A program made the translations under genes and the position numbers. 64,000 nt of DNA, taken from Luidia sarsii (lineage: Eukaryota; Echinodermata; Asteroidea; Paxillosida; Luidiidae). Each line of letters opens with the position of its first letter. Position 1 is the stretch's first letter. The stretch covers positions 15,530,909 through 15,594,908 of the forward strand of contig OX465116.1 of NCBI GenBank assembly GCA_949987565.1, written 5' to 3'. Under the pieces are notes generated by a model. It worked only from the letters and a program-made list of their open reading frames with translations, had not been told where the DNA came from and made no database searches. Of this stretch, positions 15,301 through 24,256 are shown piece by piece.

Positions 15301-18300
15301 TCTTGCAAGGACCCTTGGTCTAAGCCTTCTTGCAAGGACCCTTGGTCTAAGCCTTCATCCAAGGACCCTTCTGGCAAGGACCCTTGGTCTAAGCCTTCTT
15401 GCAAGGACCCTTGGTCTAAGCCTTCATCCAAGGACCCTTGGTCTAAGCCTTCTGGCAAGGACCCTTGGTCTAAGCCTTCTGGCAAGGACCCTTGGTCTAA
15501 GCCTTCTTGCAAGGACCCTTGGTCTAAGCCTTCATCCAAGGACCCTTGGTCTAAGCCTTCTTGCAAGGACCCTTGGTCTAAGCCTTCTTGCAAGGACCCT
15601 TCTGGCAAGGACCCTTGGTCTAAGCCTTCATCCAAGGACCCTTGGTCTAAGCCTTCTGGCAAGGACCCTTGGTCTAAGCCTTCTGGCAAGGACCCTTGGT
15701 CTAAGCCTTCTTGCAAGGACCCTTGGTCTAAGCCTTCATCCAAGGACCCTTGGTCTAAGCCTTCATCCAAGGACCCTTGGTCTAAGCCTTCTTGCAAGGA
15801 CCCTTCTGGCAAGGACCCTTGGTCTAAGCCTTCATCCAAGGACCCTTGGTCTAAGCCTTCTTGCAAGGACCCTTGGTCTAAGCCTTCATCCAAGGACCCT
15901 TGGTCTAAGCCTTCTTGCAAGGACCCTTGGTCTAAGCCTTCTTGCAAGGACCCTTGGTCTAAGCCTTCTTGCAAGGACCCATGGTATAAGCCTTCATCCA
16001 AGGACCCTTGGTCTAAGCCTTACTTGTAAGGACCCTTGGTCAAGGCTTCTGGCAAGGACCCTTGGTCTAAGCCTTCATCCAAGGACCCTTCTGGCAAGGA
16101 CCCTTGGTCTAAGCCTTCATCCAAGGACCCTTGGTCTAAACCTTCTTGCAAGGACCTTTGGTCTAAGCCTTCATCCAAGGACCCTTGGTCTAAGCCTTCA
16201 TCAAAGGACCCTTGGTCTAAGCCTTCTTGCAAGGACCCTTGGTCTAAGCCTTCTTGCAAGGACCCATGGTCTAAGCCTTCTTGCAAGGACCCTTGGTCTA
16301 AGCCTTCATCCAAGGACCCTTGGTCTAAGCCTTCATCCAAGGACCCTTGGTCTAAGCCTTCTTGCAAAGACCCATGGTCTAAGCCTTCTTGCAAGGACCC
16401 TTGGTCTAAGCCTTCTTGCAAGGACCCATGGTATAAGCCTTCTTGCAAGGACCCTTGGTCTAAGCCTTCATCCAAGGACCCTTGGTCTAAGCCTTCTTGC
16501 AAGGACCCTTGGTCTAAGCCTTCTTGCAAGGACCCTTGGTCTAAGCCTTCTTGCTAGGACCCTTGGTCTAAGCCTTCATCCAAGAGGACTTGGTCTTGGT
16601 CTTGGTCTCTACTCCATGTCCTTCCTTCCAATGTTGGACAAGGATGCCCTGGTCGTAGACTTAGTGTCAGTCTTGATGTTCCAGTCCAAGTTACAAATAC
16701 CCTTCTTCGTAAAGGAACCTGTGGCAACTAAGACAGTATGCATAGGCCTACCTAAGGTTATCAAATCATGATTTGTCACTGCTAATGTAAATGTGAAACA
16801 GTGTGCCATCATGTGAGCATGTTGTGTAAATCCAGATGGTTTTAAATTGGAATATTCCTCGTTACATTGATTTATTCATATCCCTAGACTGACTTTGTAA
16901 TGCTGTAATCACTGTAGTCTCATCCTGAACAAATTTGGAATAAACCAGGAAGGTCTATAAAGTGTAGCTTGAGATGTGTTCATGGAAACCACTTGTGGGG
17001 TGGGGGCAACGACCTTGAAAAGGTCAAATGGAATGGTAGTGAGTGATGTTTTGCAACCAATGTGTGAGATTGTGTGGAAGGTCATAATTATATCAGCTGT
17101 GCTCCAAACATGTTGGTAAATCTTTCAGTACAAGTTTAGAGCTTGCTTAAACTGTGGGAATCTTGACCTTTCTCTGCCTTTGACAAAATTCCTACTAGGA
17201 TGGAAACTTGAGACCCTATAATTTTGTTTAAAGATGCTTGATATTCATTCTAGTCAGTGGGTAGTCTATAACCTTTGTGTATCACATGTTGGTAGTTACT
17301 CTTGAAATGGTAGATGTTTGAGTTGTAGTGGCCTATGCCTGCCTCAATGTCTTCATGCTTGGAGTCAGTTTACAGTGATAAGCATGGCAGGGAATGTGTC
17401 CCTTATACTTGTGTGTTGTAGGCATTGTCACCACATTCATTCACTTCTTCAATTATGTTGTCTATGTTTTGTGCAAACATGACTTCTGTTTCATACAAAT
17501 TGCCTTACAGACATAACCATGAGGAGGATTCTAGAGTTTGTTTCCTAGCAACGGCCTGAGAATTGTGGGAGATTATTTTACTTCTGTATTTTCCATTTTA
17601 TTCATTTTTATCTTCTGTGGTCAATCTTTGGAATTCTTTTATATTTTGTTTGTTACTTGCATGGTTGTTTTGTTCAACATTGGGGTTTTCAATTATTGGA
17701 AATACTTCTTTGAGGATACCTTTAAAGCACGCTAATTTTTCCTGCATATTTTTATCTTGATTGTAATTTGATTCTGCTAACCATTATTTGAATTAAGACC
17801 ACCAAAATATTCACAAATAAATCCTTACTTGCAATGTTGTATACCTAGTCAGGTACCATGCACTAACTGATCGATTTGCATGATTTAATTTCCTCATTTT
17901 AACAAATCGGATGAATGAGAATATTCTGATAAATCAGCAATACATATAAGCATTTCATTTGCAATTTGTTTTCCTTATTTTGGAAATGACAACTATTTAA
18001 AAGTTGCAATTGCATATTCAAAACTGATTAATTGATGATTTTTAAAAATAAAGTTGCTATAAATGACATGATCAGTGGTATTTCTTTCCAATTGAAATCA
18101 ATCTAATCAGATTGGTTTATAATCATTCTAATATTCCCCAGCAGCGATAGCTGACTATTTGGGAATGTTCCAACCTTGAGGGCTAGATATCTCTGGTGGT
18201 AGAGCACTGGTACATCAAAACCAGAGGCCAGGGTTATATTCCCCATCCTGTCAAATTTTCTTTGCTTTTAGAAATATTTATTGAAACCCCAGTCAGTTTT

Positions 18301-21300
18301 CCTTCCCCTTCCAATCTGATCTGATTGATTTCTTCTGATCCTAATTCGATCTAATCTAAATCTATTTGAATCAGTACCATCTGATGCAGAAGAGACAGCA
18401 GTTGGTAGCTCAGGCCCACTTCAAACAGCAGCAGCAACAGCAAGCAGCTCGGACCATTGGCGGCTCCAATGTGCCCTCAGATATGTTCATGCCCTACAAA
18501 GGCTCGCACGAAGGACCTATGCACCACATTCCAACGGGCCAAGCGCAGGTAAGGCACTGGGTAGAGCCTCTAGCAGAAATCTCAAGTCTAGGGTTGTTTG
18601 CGCCGACACCTTGTGGGAAGGTCGAAAGTGTGTGTGGAGTACCAATGGGTCTTCAGAACCTCACACACTCACTAAAGAGGTTCACAACCTCACACACTCA
18701 CTAAAGAGGTTCAGAACCACACACACTCACTAAAGAGGTTCATAACCACACACACTCACTGAAGAGGTTCAGAACCACACACACTCACTAAAGAGGTTCA
18801 GAACCACACACACTCACTAAAGAGGTTCAGAACCACACACACTCACTAAAGAGGTTCACAACCTCACACACTCACTAAAGAGGTTCAGAACCACACACAC
18901 TCACTAAAGAGGTTCAGAACCACACACACTCACTAAAGAGGTTCAGAACCACACACTCACTAAAGAGGTTCATAACCACACACACTCACTAAAGAGGTTC
19001 AGAACCACACACACTCACTAAAGAGGTTCAGAACCACACACTCACTAAAGAGGTACAGAACCACACACACTCACTAAAGAGGTTCAGAACCACACACACT
19101 CACTGAAGAGGCTCAGAACCACACACACTCACTAAAGAGGTTCAGAACCTCACACACTCACTAAAGAGGTTCAGAACCACACACACTCACTAAAGAGGTT
19201 CAGAACCACACACACTCACTAAAGAGGTTCATAACCACACACACTCACTAAAGAGGTTCAGAACCACACACACTCACTAAAGAGGTTCAGAACCACACAC
19301 ACTCACTAAAGAGGTTCAGAACCACACACACTCACTAAAGAGGTTCAGAACCACACACACTCACTAAAGAGGTTCAGAACCACACACACTCACTAAAGAG
19401 GTTCAGAACCACACACACTCACTAAAGAGGTTCAGAACCACACACACTCACTAAAGAGGTTCAGAACCACACACACTCACTAAAGAGGTTCAGAACCACA
19501 CACACTCACTAAAGAGGTTCAGAACCACACACACTCACTAAAGAGGTTCAGAACCACACACACTCACTAAAGAGGTTCAGAACCACACACACTCACTAAA
19601 GAGGTTCAGAACCACACACACTCACTAAAGAGGTTCAGAACCACACACACTCACTAAAGAGGTTCAGAACCTCACACACTCACTAAAGAGGTTCAGAACC
19701 ACACACACTCACTAAAGAGGTTCAGAACCACACACACTCACTAAAGAGGTTCATAACCACGCACACTCACTAAAGAGGTTCAGAACCACACACACTCACT
19801 AAAGAGGTTCAGAACCACACACACTCACTAAAGAGGTACAGAACCACACACACTCACTAAAGAGGCTCAGAACCTCACACACTCACTAAAGAGGTTCAGA
19901 ACCACACACACTCACTAAAGAGGTTCACAACCTCACACACTCACTAAAGAGGCTCAGAACCTCACACACTCACTAAAGAGGTTCAGAACCACACACACTC
20001 ACTAAAGAGGTTCAGAACCACACACACTCACTAAAGAGGTTCAGAACCACACACACTCACTAAAGAGGTTCAGAACCACACACACTCACTAAAGAGGTTC
20101 AGAACCACACACACTCACTAAAGAGGTTCAGAACCACACACACTCACTAAAGAGGTTCAGAACCACACACACTCACTAAAGAGGTTCAGAACCACACACA
20201 CTCACTAAAGAGGTTCACAACTTCACACACTCACTGAAGAGGTTCAGAACCACACACACTCACTAAAGAGGTTCACAACCTCACACACTCACTAAAGAGG
20301 TTCAGAACCACACACACTCACTAAAGAGGTTCAGAAACACACACACTCACTAAAGAGGTTCAGAACCACACACACTCACTAAAGAGGTTCAGAACCACAC
20401 ACACTCACTAAAGAGGTTCACAACCTCACACACTCACTAAAGAGGTTCAGAACCTCACACACTCACTAAAGAGGTTCAGAACCACACACACTCACTAAAG
20501 AGGTTCAGAACCACACACACTCACTAAAGAGGTTCATAACCACACACACTCACTGAAGAGGTTTAGAACCACACACACTCACTAAAGAGGTTCAGAACCT
20601 CACACACTCACTAAAGAGGTTCAGAACCACACACACTCACTAAAGAGGTTCAGAACCACACACACTCACTAAAGAGGTTCAGAACCACACACACTCACTG
20701 AAGAGGCTCAGAACCACACACACTCACTAAAGAGGTTCAGAACCACACACACTCACTAAAGAGGTTCACAACTTCACACACTCACTAAAGAGGTTCAGAA
20801 CCACACACACTCACTAAAGAGGTTCAGAACCGCACACACTCACTAAAGAGGTTCAGAACCGCACACACTCACTAAAGAGGTTCAGAACCACACACACTCA
20901 CTAAAGAGGTTCACAACCTCACACACTCACTAAAGAGGTTCACAACCTCACACACTCACTAAAGAGGTTCACACACATCTCACCGCAAACCACCCTGTTT
21001 AGACAAAACCTAAAACATTCTGCTTTTGAGAAATGTCAGTTTCACTCAGCTTTTGGAATTGCTCAACCAATGTTTTGCCATCATGTGACTTATAGTGGGT
21101 GTTTTTTCATCTCATTTGGCACAGAGCAGCGATGGAAATGTACAAAGAAGAAAGTGGACAATATGACAGTCTGCTTCTTCGTTTCCACTCCTGTTCTGCA
21201 CCAAATGATATGCAAAAATACCCACTATAAGTCACATGATAGGCATGTAAACAGTTGTCGCACAATTGGTCTATTTGTTACAATTGATGATATTCAGGTC

Positions 21301-22213
21301 AGTCAACAGTTTGTATTGCTGATGTTTGTTTATTGTCATTTTACAGGGTGCATCGTCGGCTGGATACAGTGGCTATGGCAACCAGATGATACCGCCCAAT
21401 CCTCATCCTAACGACCCCATGGTGTCGCCTAATTACAGTCATTACAGCGCCCATGGGACACAGCCTGTGGGTCCTGCAGGTATGATGGCACCACAGATGG
21501 GACGACCTCAACCCCAGCAGGGTCAACCTGGCTATATGAGTCAACATAGACAGGTTCCTGATGCTGTCCGGTAAGCAGAACCACTAGTGGCACATAGGGT
21601 GCTAGACCTGAGACAGGTTATGAATATCCATGTGTTGGACTCACTGCAGTGTTACTTAGAAGCAAATTCAAAGGCATATGTAGAATCAATTAATTGTTAT
21701 CGATAATTTGATTTGCTGTCTACAATTTATAGGAACTGATGTTTCAGTCCTAGCAGGACCTTTCTGAAAGGCAGAGGGAAAGGTCCTCTGAGGGTCAAAC
21801 ATAAGGCTTTGAAATTGGTTTAAAGTTCATTTTTGGACATTTAAGTCAGATGCTATGTTTTCATAGAAATAATATGTTTTAGTGCTGGTGAGTATGTAAT
21901 TAAGGGTAGCACTATTTAATGCATAATTAACACTATGCGCTCAGTGCTTTGCCTGATTGCCTGCTGAAAAAGTGTGTTCTTGTTTACTTTGTCTTTGTTT
22001 AGACTTCAGCACCAACTACAGCAACGTGCTTCAATGCAGCGCAACGTGGCACCAAGTAACATCATGCCTCCCCATCAGACTGCTGCCCCGCACACCGGCG
22101 CCCAGCCGTACATGCAGCAACTCACACCTCAGCAGCAGCAGCAGGAACGCCATCGTCAACTACTGCAGCAACAGCGACTGGCAGCCATGACAAAGCACCA
22201 GCAATCGCAGCAA

Positions 22214-22245
<32 letters not shown>

Positions 22246-22411
22246 GCAACACCAGCCGACACAACACCACCAGCAGGATCAGCAGACTGCAGATCTTGTC
22301 AGTCAGTTGAAGAGTCAAATGCCCAGGGGAGGTCCAGCAGCCATGGCAACCAGCCAAACAATACAGCAACCACCACCTCCACAGTATAACCCTTATCAAC
22401 AGCAGTATTAA
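234..22411 (+). CDS. med12: Mediator complex subunit 12, C-terminal part, 20 exons
   Basis: Partial gene; the 5' exons lie before the window. Exons: 234-342, 768-898, 1960-2076, 2761-2902, 3385-3523, 4259-4471, 4954-5174, 5587-5691, 6210-6418, 7022-7186, 7562-7697, 8054-8119, 8703-8812, 9384-9663, 10575-11000, 11612-11720, 12768-12877, 18375-18548, 21347-21570, 22003-22411. All introns are GT-AG, phases agree across every junction, and the sum gives 1197 complete codons plus a stop. Recognised by animal MED12 blocks: [94 protein letters not shown], then an acidic/proline stretch and a glutamine-rich end. In known animals MED12 belongs to the CDK8 kinase module of nuclear Mediator, where it activates the kinase through its N-terminus (not in this window); the C-terminal PQL/Q-rich region binds regulators such as beta-catenin. 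The neighbourhood adds nothing about function. Family identity is near certain; weakly conserved exons near the end rest on phase and Q-rich composition. Confidence 0.95.
768..898 (+). CDS. med12: MED12 exon 2 of window
   Basis: Acceptor tatccag, donor gtaagt. Begins [10 protein letters not shown] and includes HPSESN, as in other animals. It ends two bases into an Arg codon. A 30-bp minisatellite starts about 15 bp after the donor. Confidence 0.92.
915..1876 (+). repeat. 30-bp minisatellite, about 32 copies, in MED12 intron
   Basis: Near-perfect head-to-tail units of GGCTATGGTCATGGCTTTGG plus a ten-base variable end (TTATTGCTGT, or TTATTACTAT). One unit near 1088 lacks four bases, which shifts the reading frame. 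Because 30 is a multiple of three the array is open in several frames on both strands, but these are not genes. It sits just after the donor of the exon ending at 898. Confidence 0.97.
1960..2076 (+). CDS. med12: MED12 exon 3 of window
   Basis: Acceptor cttccacag, donor gtaagt. Encodes [13 protein letters not shown] and [14 protein letters not shown], matching the MED12 segment that reads [10 protein letters not shown] in vertebrates. Starts with one base and ends with two bases of split codons. Confidence 0.92.
2373..2560 (+). mobile_element. tRNA-derived SINE, diverged copy
   Basis: Contains the tRNA-like A box (tggatagctaaggaggtaga) and a decayed B box (gggtataagtcc), then the tail shared with other copies (tttttcttttaaatt). 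Compared with the 34228 copy, both promoter boxes have point changes. Intronic. Confidence 0.75.
2761..2902 (+). CDS. med12: MED12 exon 4 of window
   Basis: Acceptor gtatctccag, donor gtaagt. Encodes [10 protein letters not shown] and [14 protein letters not shown], then CGFNDILC; very close to animal MED12. Ends in phase 0. Confidence 0.95.
2930..3165 (-). mobile_element. tRNA-derived SINE, minus strand
   Basis: On the minus strand the A box is tagctcagatgg and the B box gggttcaagtcc, both intact. The right part carries the family's 3' portion (ggggtgggggcgccggtcag and an 'attagctggcgtatatctcc' segment). A fragment of this right part recurs at 3237-3300. Sits in the MED12 intron between 2902 and 3385. 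Confidence 0.85.
3385..3523 (+). CDS. med12: MED12 exon 5 of window
   Basis: Acceptor tgtttgtag, donor gtgatt. Encodes [19 protein letters not shown], matching the SFHDSLATFVAILIARQC block of vertebrate MED12. Ends in phase 1. Confidence 0.93.
3935..4135. repeat. Interspersed hammerhead-like repeat, inverted (R-F) dimer
   Basis: A minus-strand copy (core 4013-4050) and a plus-strand copy (core 4064-4102) lie head to head 13 bp apart, making a palindrome of about 190 bp. Each arm carries the family landmarks: GAAACGTC core, AATTTAGTG, TTACCAAAAT and CTTACTGAC (or complements). The plus core has the full set GCCT, GGTCC, GGATC, GAAACGTC, AGGC. Confidence 0.88.
4259..4471 (+). CDS. med12: MED12 exon 6 of window
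   Basis: Acceptor ttcctaag, donor gtaagt. Encodes [17 protein letters not shown] and [15 protein letters not shown], matching EPGARLTCRILLHLF and SSCDRHLLAAS of vertebrates. Phases 1 in and 1 out. Confidence 0.95.
4954..5174 (+). CDS. med12: MED12 exon 7 of window
   Basis: Acceptor cgatctcag, donor gtaagt. Encodes a Gly/Ser/Asp-rich linker, then [19 protein letters not shown], equivalent to SVETASLDVYAKYVL. Ends in phase 0. Confidence 0.93.
5587..5691 (+). CDS. med12: MED12 exon 8 of window
   Basis: Acceptor ttcctctag, donor gtcagt. Encodes [13 protein letters not shown] and NQAITRILR, equivalent to LMQLICYPHR and RIKRIL. Thirty-five whole codons. Confidence 0.92.
5950..6090 (-). repeat. 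Interspersed hammerhead-like repeat, minus strand, with inner flank
   Basis: Core at 5975-6013 on the minus strand. Its inner flank (gtgacaaggacaacacag, then a tacatgtacacgaaggaagg stretch) is the reverse complement of the flank beside the plus-strand copy at 28772, so this sequence belongs to the element itself. Confidence 0.85.
6210..6418 (+). CDS. med12: MED12 exon 9 of window
   Basis: Acceptor ttgttttag, donor gtcagt. Encodes [19 protein letters not shown] and [19 protein letters not shown], among the best conserved stretches of the C-terminal half. Ends two bases into a codon. Confidence 0.96.
7022..7186 (+). CDS. med12: MED12 exon 10 of window
   Basis: Acceptor ttgttgacag, donor gtaagt. 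Encodes [20 protein letters not shown], equivalent to [19 protein letters not shown], then a basic KEKDRHGQK stretch. Confidence 0.95.
7562..7697 (+). CDS. med12: MED12 exon 11 of window
   Basis: Acceptor catctgtag, donor gtaagt. Encodes [18 protein letters not shown] and [15 protein letters not shown]. Nearly identical to vertebrate MED12. Confidence 0.96.
7735..7895. repeat. Interspersed hammerhead-like repeat, decayed R-F pair
   Basis: A minus-strand arm (agtcttagcagggcctttg, near 7810) and a plus-strand arm (cctttgagaaaggtcttgc, near 7858) with several substitutions. Same palindromic layout as 3935-4135. Confidence 0.75.
8054..8119 (+). CDS. med12: MED12 exon 12 of window
   Basis: Twenty-two whole codons between acceptor tgtttcag and donor gtagga; encodes [14 protein letters not shown], equivalent to KQLMHEALKLRLNL. 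A 68-bp minisatellite begins about 46 bp after the donor. Confidence 0.94.
8165..8485 (+). repeat. 68-bp minisatellite, about 4.7 copies, plus orientation
   Basis: Units of 65-68 bp start gatcccttccctactgct and end ctgtctaccagctttcctc. The same unit, reverse complemented, forms the larger array at 59885-61795. Confidence 0.95.
8703..8812 (+). CDS. med12: MED12 exon 13 of window
   Basis: Acceptor caccctag, donor gtacca. Encodes [20 protein letters not shown], equivalent to [20 protein letters not shown]. Ends two bases into a Ser codon. Confidence 0.94.
9120..9245 (-). mobile_element. SINE fragment, minus strand
   Basis: Only the non-tRNA part is left: aaggtggcagccat, then 'gagtgggggctcaagtcaga' and the 'tagctgccatatatctcc' segment seen in the copies at 2930 and 37612. 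Confidence 0.65.
9384..9663 (+). CDS. med12: MED12 exon 14 of window
   Basis: Acceptor ttgccctcag, donor gtgagg. Encodes [47 protein letters not shown] and [17 protein letters not shown]. Diagnostic for MED12. Confidence 0.97.
9709..9803 (+). repeat. Interspersed hammerhead-like repeat, 5'-truncated plus copy
   Basis: Starts inside the second stem (actaggatcgaaacgtcagg) and then carries the intact 3' segment TTTGGTAATTTTAGTCAGTA and AGCAGTTTGCAACATTTTTG. Confidence 0.85.
9925..10520 (+). repeat. Imperfect 95-115-bp tandem array rich in GGTAAACC
   Basis: About five diverged units share ggataatctg, cctttggtaaac and agagcatcaggtaaacc blocks. The word GGTAAAC, which resembles a splice donor, occurs more than fifteen times. 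The array ends about 55 bp before the acceptor at 10574. Confidence 0.85.
10575..11000 (+). CDS. med12: MED12 exon 15 of window (PQL-type region)
   Basis: Acceptor cacccaccag, donor gtgaga; 142 whole codons. Encodes [41 protein letters not shown], then an acidic proline-rich DEEEPPQP stretch, a Ser/Thr-rich linker and a basic [10 protein letters not shown] cluster that could be a nuclear localisation signal. Confidence 0.96.
11612..11720 (+). CDS. med12: MED12 exon 16 of window
   Basis: Acceptor gtccgcag, donor gtaaac. Encodes a Pro/Gln/Tyr/Gly-rich stretch with [15 protein letters not shown]. Little primary conservation; supported by composition and phase (0 in, 1 out). Its donor is the first of six tandem copies. 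Confidence 0.85.
11721..12292 (+). repeat. 97-bp tandem array, six copies, each carrying a splice donor
   Basis: Units begin at 11721, 11818, 11915, 12012, 12109 and 12206, exactly 97 bp apart. Each begins gtaaacaagatgatgtcat; the first is the real donor of the exon ending 11720, and the other five are preceded by actag. Every unit also has agccaatagg (CCAAT-box-like) and tgatgtcat (CRE/AP-1-like). Confidence 0.97.
12768..12877 (+). CDS. med12: MED12 exon 17 of window
   Basis: Acceptor caatagcag, donor gtaagc. Encodes [19 protein letters not shown]. Phase 1 in, 0 out fits both neighbours. No strong vertebrate match recalled, so it is supported mainly by splice sites and phase. Confidence 0.8.
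13737..13850 (+). mobile_element. SINE fragment, plus strand
   Basis: Retains the B-box half (gggttcaattccctgtccag) and the tail (tcaaagttttctttttaatt); the A box is lost. Confidence 0.7.
14735..16590 (+). repeat. 27-bp minisatellite, about 70 copies
   Basis: Unit GGACCCTTGGTCTAAGCC followed by TTCTTGCAA, TTCATCCAA or TTCTGGCAA; some units are shortened by about 12 bp. Since 27 is divisible by three, long frames are open on both strands (Asp-Gln-Gly-Ser-Leu-rich on minus, Ser-Lys-Pro-rich on plus). There is no start context, splice support or non-repeat sequence to suggest translation. Confidence 0.97.
18150..18330 (+). mobile_element. tRNA-derived SINE, plus strand
   Basis: A-box region (gtggtagagcactggtac), B-box region (ccagggttatattcccc) and tail (tcaaattttctttgctttta, then cagtcagttttcc). 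It ends just before the MED12 acceptor at 18374. Confidence 0.8.
18375..18548 (+). CDS. med12: MED12 exon 18 of window
   Basis: Acceptor ttgaatcag, donor gtaagg; 58 whole codons. Gln-rich ([16 protein letters not shown]), with [12 protein letters not shown] and a Met/His/Pro end; typical of the OPA-like MED12 C-terminus. Confidence 0.88.
18652..20975 (+). repeat. 29-bp minisatellite, about 80 copies
   Basis: Unit ggttcagaaccacacacact plus cactaaaga, with common variants (cctcacac, ataacc, ctcaga). At about 2.3 kb this is the largest array in the window by span. It starts about 100 bp after the donor of the exon ending 18548. There are no spacers, so it is not a CRISPR. Confidence 0.97.
21080..21240. 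mobile_element. 160-bp MITE-like palindromic element
   Basis: Terminal inverted repeats ATCATGTGACTTATAGTGGG at 21080 and its complement ending 21240. Inner arms also pair (tcatttgg with ccaaatga). No open frame of note. Intronic, about 100 bp before the acceptor at 21346. Confidence 0.8.
21347..21570 (+). CDS. med12: MED12 exon 19 of window
   Basis: Acceptor attttacag, donor gtaagc. Low-complexity Gly/Tyr/Pro/Gln/Met sequence such as [14 protein letters not shown] and [15 protein letters not shown]. Phase 0 in, 2 out agrees with both neighbours. Confidence 0.87.
22003..22411 (+). CDS. med12: MED12 last coding exon with polyglutamine
   Basis: Acceptor ttgtttag, stop TAA at 22409-22411. Encodes [15 protein letters not shown], a CAG/CAA polyglutamine tract, then [13 protein letters not shown], equivalent to the QTAALVRQLQQQL end of vertebrate MED12. 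This fixes the true C-terminus. Confidence 0.96.
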
Positions 22412-22499
22412 CGGACTAGACGTCAGACTAGTCACGGTTCATTGATCAAGGATTGGGTGCCATGACATCATTGTTGATCTGTTCTTTTTATATGAAGTA

Positions 22500-22665
22500 A
22501 ATACCAAAAACTGTTGCAAACTGCTCACTGACTAAAATGACCTGCAATACATATTTCTCAAAAGTTAGAGGGCCTGATGTTTCGATCCTAGCAGGACCTT
22601 TAGAAAACATCTTTCTGCCTTTGAGAGAGGTCCTGCTTGGAATGAAACTGCATTCCTCTGAATTG
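22500..22665. repeat. Interspersed hammerhead-like repeat, R-F pair
   Basis: Minus-strand arm with ctgatgtttcgatcctagca at about 22576, then a shortened plus arm (gcctttgagagaggtcctgc). Lies in the MED12 3' UTR. Confidence 0.8.
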
Positions 22666-23425
22666 TTGAGATTTGGGGGAAAAAGTTGACATCACACCCA
22701 TGTGACAGGCTCTCAACCAATCAGATACTCATGAATTGTGCACGTGTTTGTCACTATGGCTAGGTAGAGTATTCAACCTCACCAGTAGATGGTTTAATCA
22801 GGCTTTCCATCCAAGATAAAAAATGCAGAAATAACACTTATCCATCATCACCATGACGACTATCACACTCTTGCTGAAGTTCCACACAACCATTTGTTTA
22901 AAAAAAATAGAATTCTATTTCTGATGAGCATCTGTACACCTTTTATGAAATTTCATGAATATGCCATTGGCATAGTATTTAATGTAAGGATTAATATTGT
23001 ATTTGTGAAATATTGGAATTTTGAAATTCCATCATGTGAGTAAATGAGAACTATTACAAATTGTATGAATTTCTTTGAAAAGCCTTTCTCAAACAAATTT
23101 CAGATGTTGTTGGGAAGACTGTCCTATTAGGTACCCCATACATGGATCCTGGTGATCTTATTGGTCAAATGTCAACTGTCATGTAACAATGCAGCCTTTT
23201 CATCATTTGAAAAAAACACAGTGAACTTGAGAAGACATCTATGTATAAAAGCACAATGATTAGTCCAAACCATTGGTACTTGTCATTTAATGAATTCCAC
23301 TTGCAGAATTTGAAATGTTATTTATCCACAAACACAATGCTTATAAAGTGAGACCTAATTTTTGGATTGAAATCTGTTGGAAAGTATAACGAGAATGTTG
23401 AAGACTGCTTGTTGATTCAAAGCAC

Positions 23426-23579
23426 CAGTGGTGGATTTCACTAAGCCTTACGATGCATTGGGCTCAGCCTACGATTGATAACCCTTCATAGGTCGTCATA
23501 GTTCATATGGTTTCAATGCATCTCCCTTTGCCATGCGATTGGTCGTAAATTACAAAGAGTTTCATGAAATTGACCACTG
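23426..23579. mobile_element. MITE-like element with imperfect inverted ends
   Basis: Left end cagtggtggatttcacta and right end aatttcatgaaa reversed with cagtggtc on the other strand: cagtggt and atttca match. No coding capacity. Directly abuts the next element. Confidence 0.55.
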
Positions 23580-23953
23580 AGCCCCTACACAACATTGGTA
23601 AGATCGAAAAACAGAAATGTTCACAGATTTACATGAAACTTATACAGTTTGAAGATGGTTATAGTAGAAAACTCTCACTGAAATATTTCTGCCTAAAATG
23701 TTGTATTTTGGGAGAAATGAGTAAAAGAAATAGTTTATACGTCTCACCGAGATCTAGACTATTTTTCGGAACAGTACCTCGTTGAATGCTGCATTTTCGC
23801 GAAACAAATGAAGCGGTTTTCACGATTTTTTCGAGACTCGGTTGGCGGATTGAGCTGAAATTTTCACAGGTGTGCTATTTCATGCATATGTTGGATCAGA
23901 CAACTTATGCATGCTATTCTTTGACCTCCACCAATGTTGTGTAGGGGCTTTAA
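23579..23953. mobile_element. MITE-like element with 18-bp perfect terminal inverted repeats
   Basis: Left GCCCCTACACAACATTGG at 23581, right CCAATGTTGTGTAGGGGC ending 23948: a perfect inverted match, about 370 bp apart, no open frame. A diverged relative is at 43164-43541. Confidence 0.8.
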
Positions 23954-24250
23954 GTTAAGTTAGAGAGAGTGGTTTCTCCTATCAGGACCGTCCTGGTGAG
24001 ACACTGCTGAAATGAAGGTCCTGTAAACATTGTGTAACATTAAGAGAGTAAATTATGGCGGGCAGGGGGACTAGCAGACAGATTCAAAGCAAATGGATCC
24101 ATCGTCATTCTCTTGATGGTGTATTTATCCAATCATCAGAGTGTCATTGTATTTTATATGAGGAGTCTTGAATACATTGTATTATTTAATGTCATATTCT
24201 CAGTGGGAATGTTTCTAGTACAGAGGTTTGGTAAATATCATTGATATTTG

Positions 24251-24256
24251 AATAAA
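24251..24256 (+). terminator. Candidate MED12 poly(A) signal
   Basis: AATAAA in gaataaaagctgcttcag, followed by a T/G-rich stretch (ttttgtccagagttttgtct) as expected downstream of a cleavage site. Confidence 0.6.

Larger units (their letters stand above)
12878..18374 (+). other. MED12 intron of 5.5 kb
   Basis: Holds a SINE fragment near 13740-13850, a plus-strand hammerhead-like repeat (core 13963-14001, with GAAACATC instead of GAAACGTC), a decayed copy near 17170-17290, a SINE at 18150-18330 and the 27-bp minisatellite 14735-16590. I see no coding exon. Confidence 0.8.

Noticed and set aside
14907..16557. Apparent repetitive proteins on both strands (364, 169 and 173 residues)
   Set aside because: 27-bp array translations; equal openness on both strands and no non-repeat coding sequence.
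18652..20975. CRISPR-like regular repeats
   Set aside because: The repeats are contiguous with no unique spacers, and the context is a eukaryotic intron.
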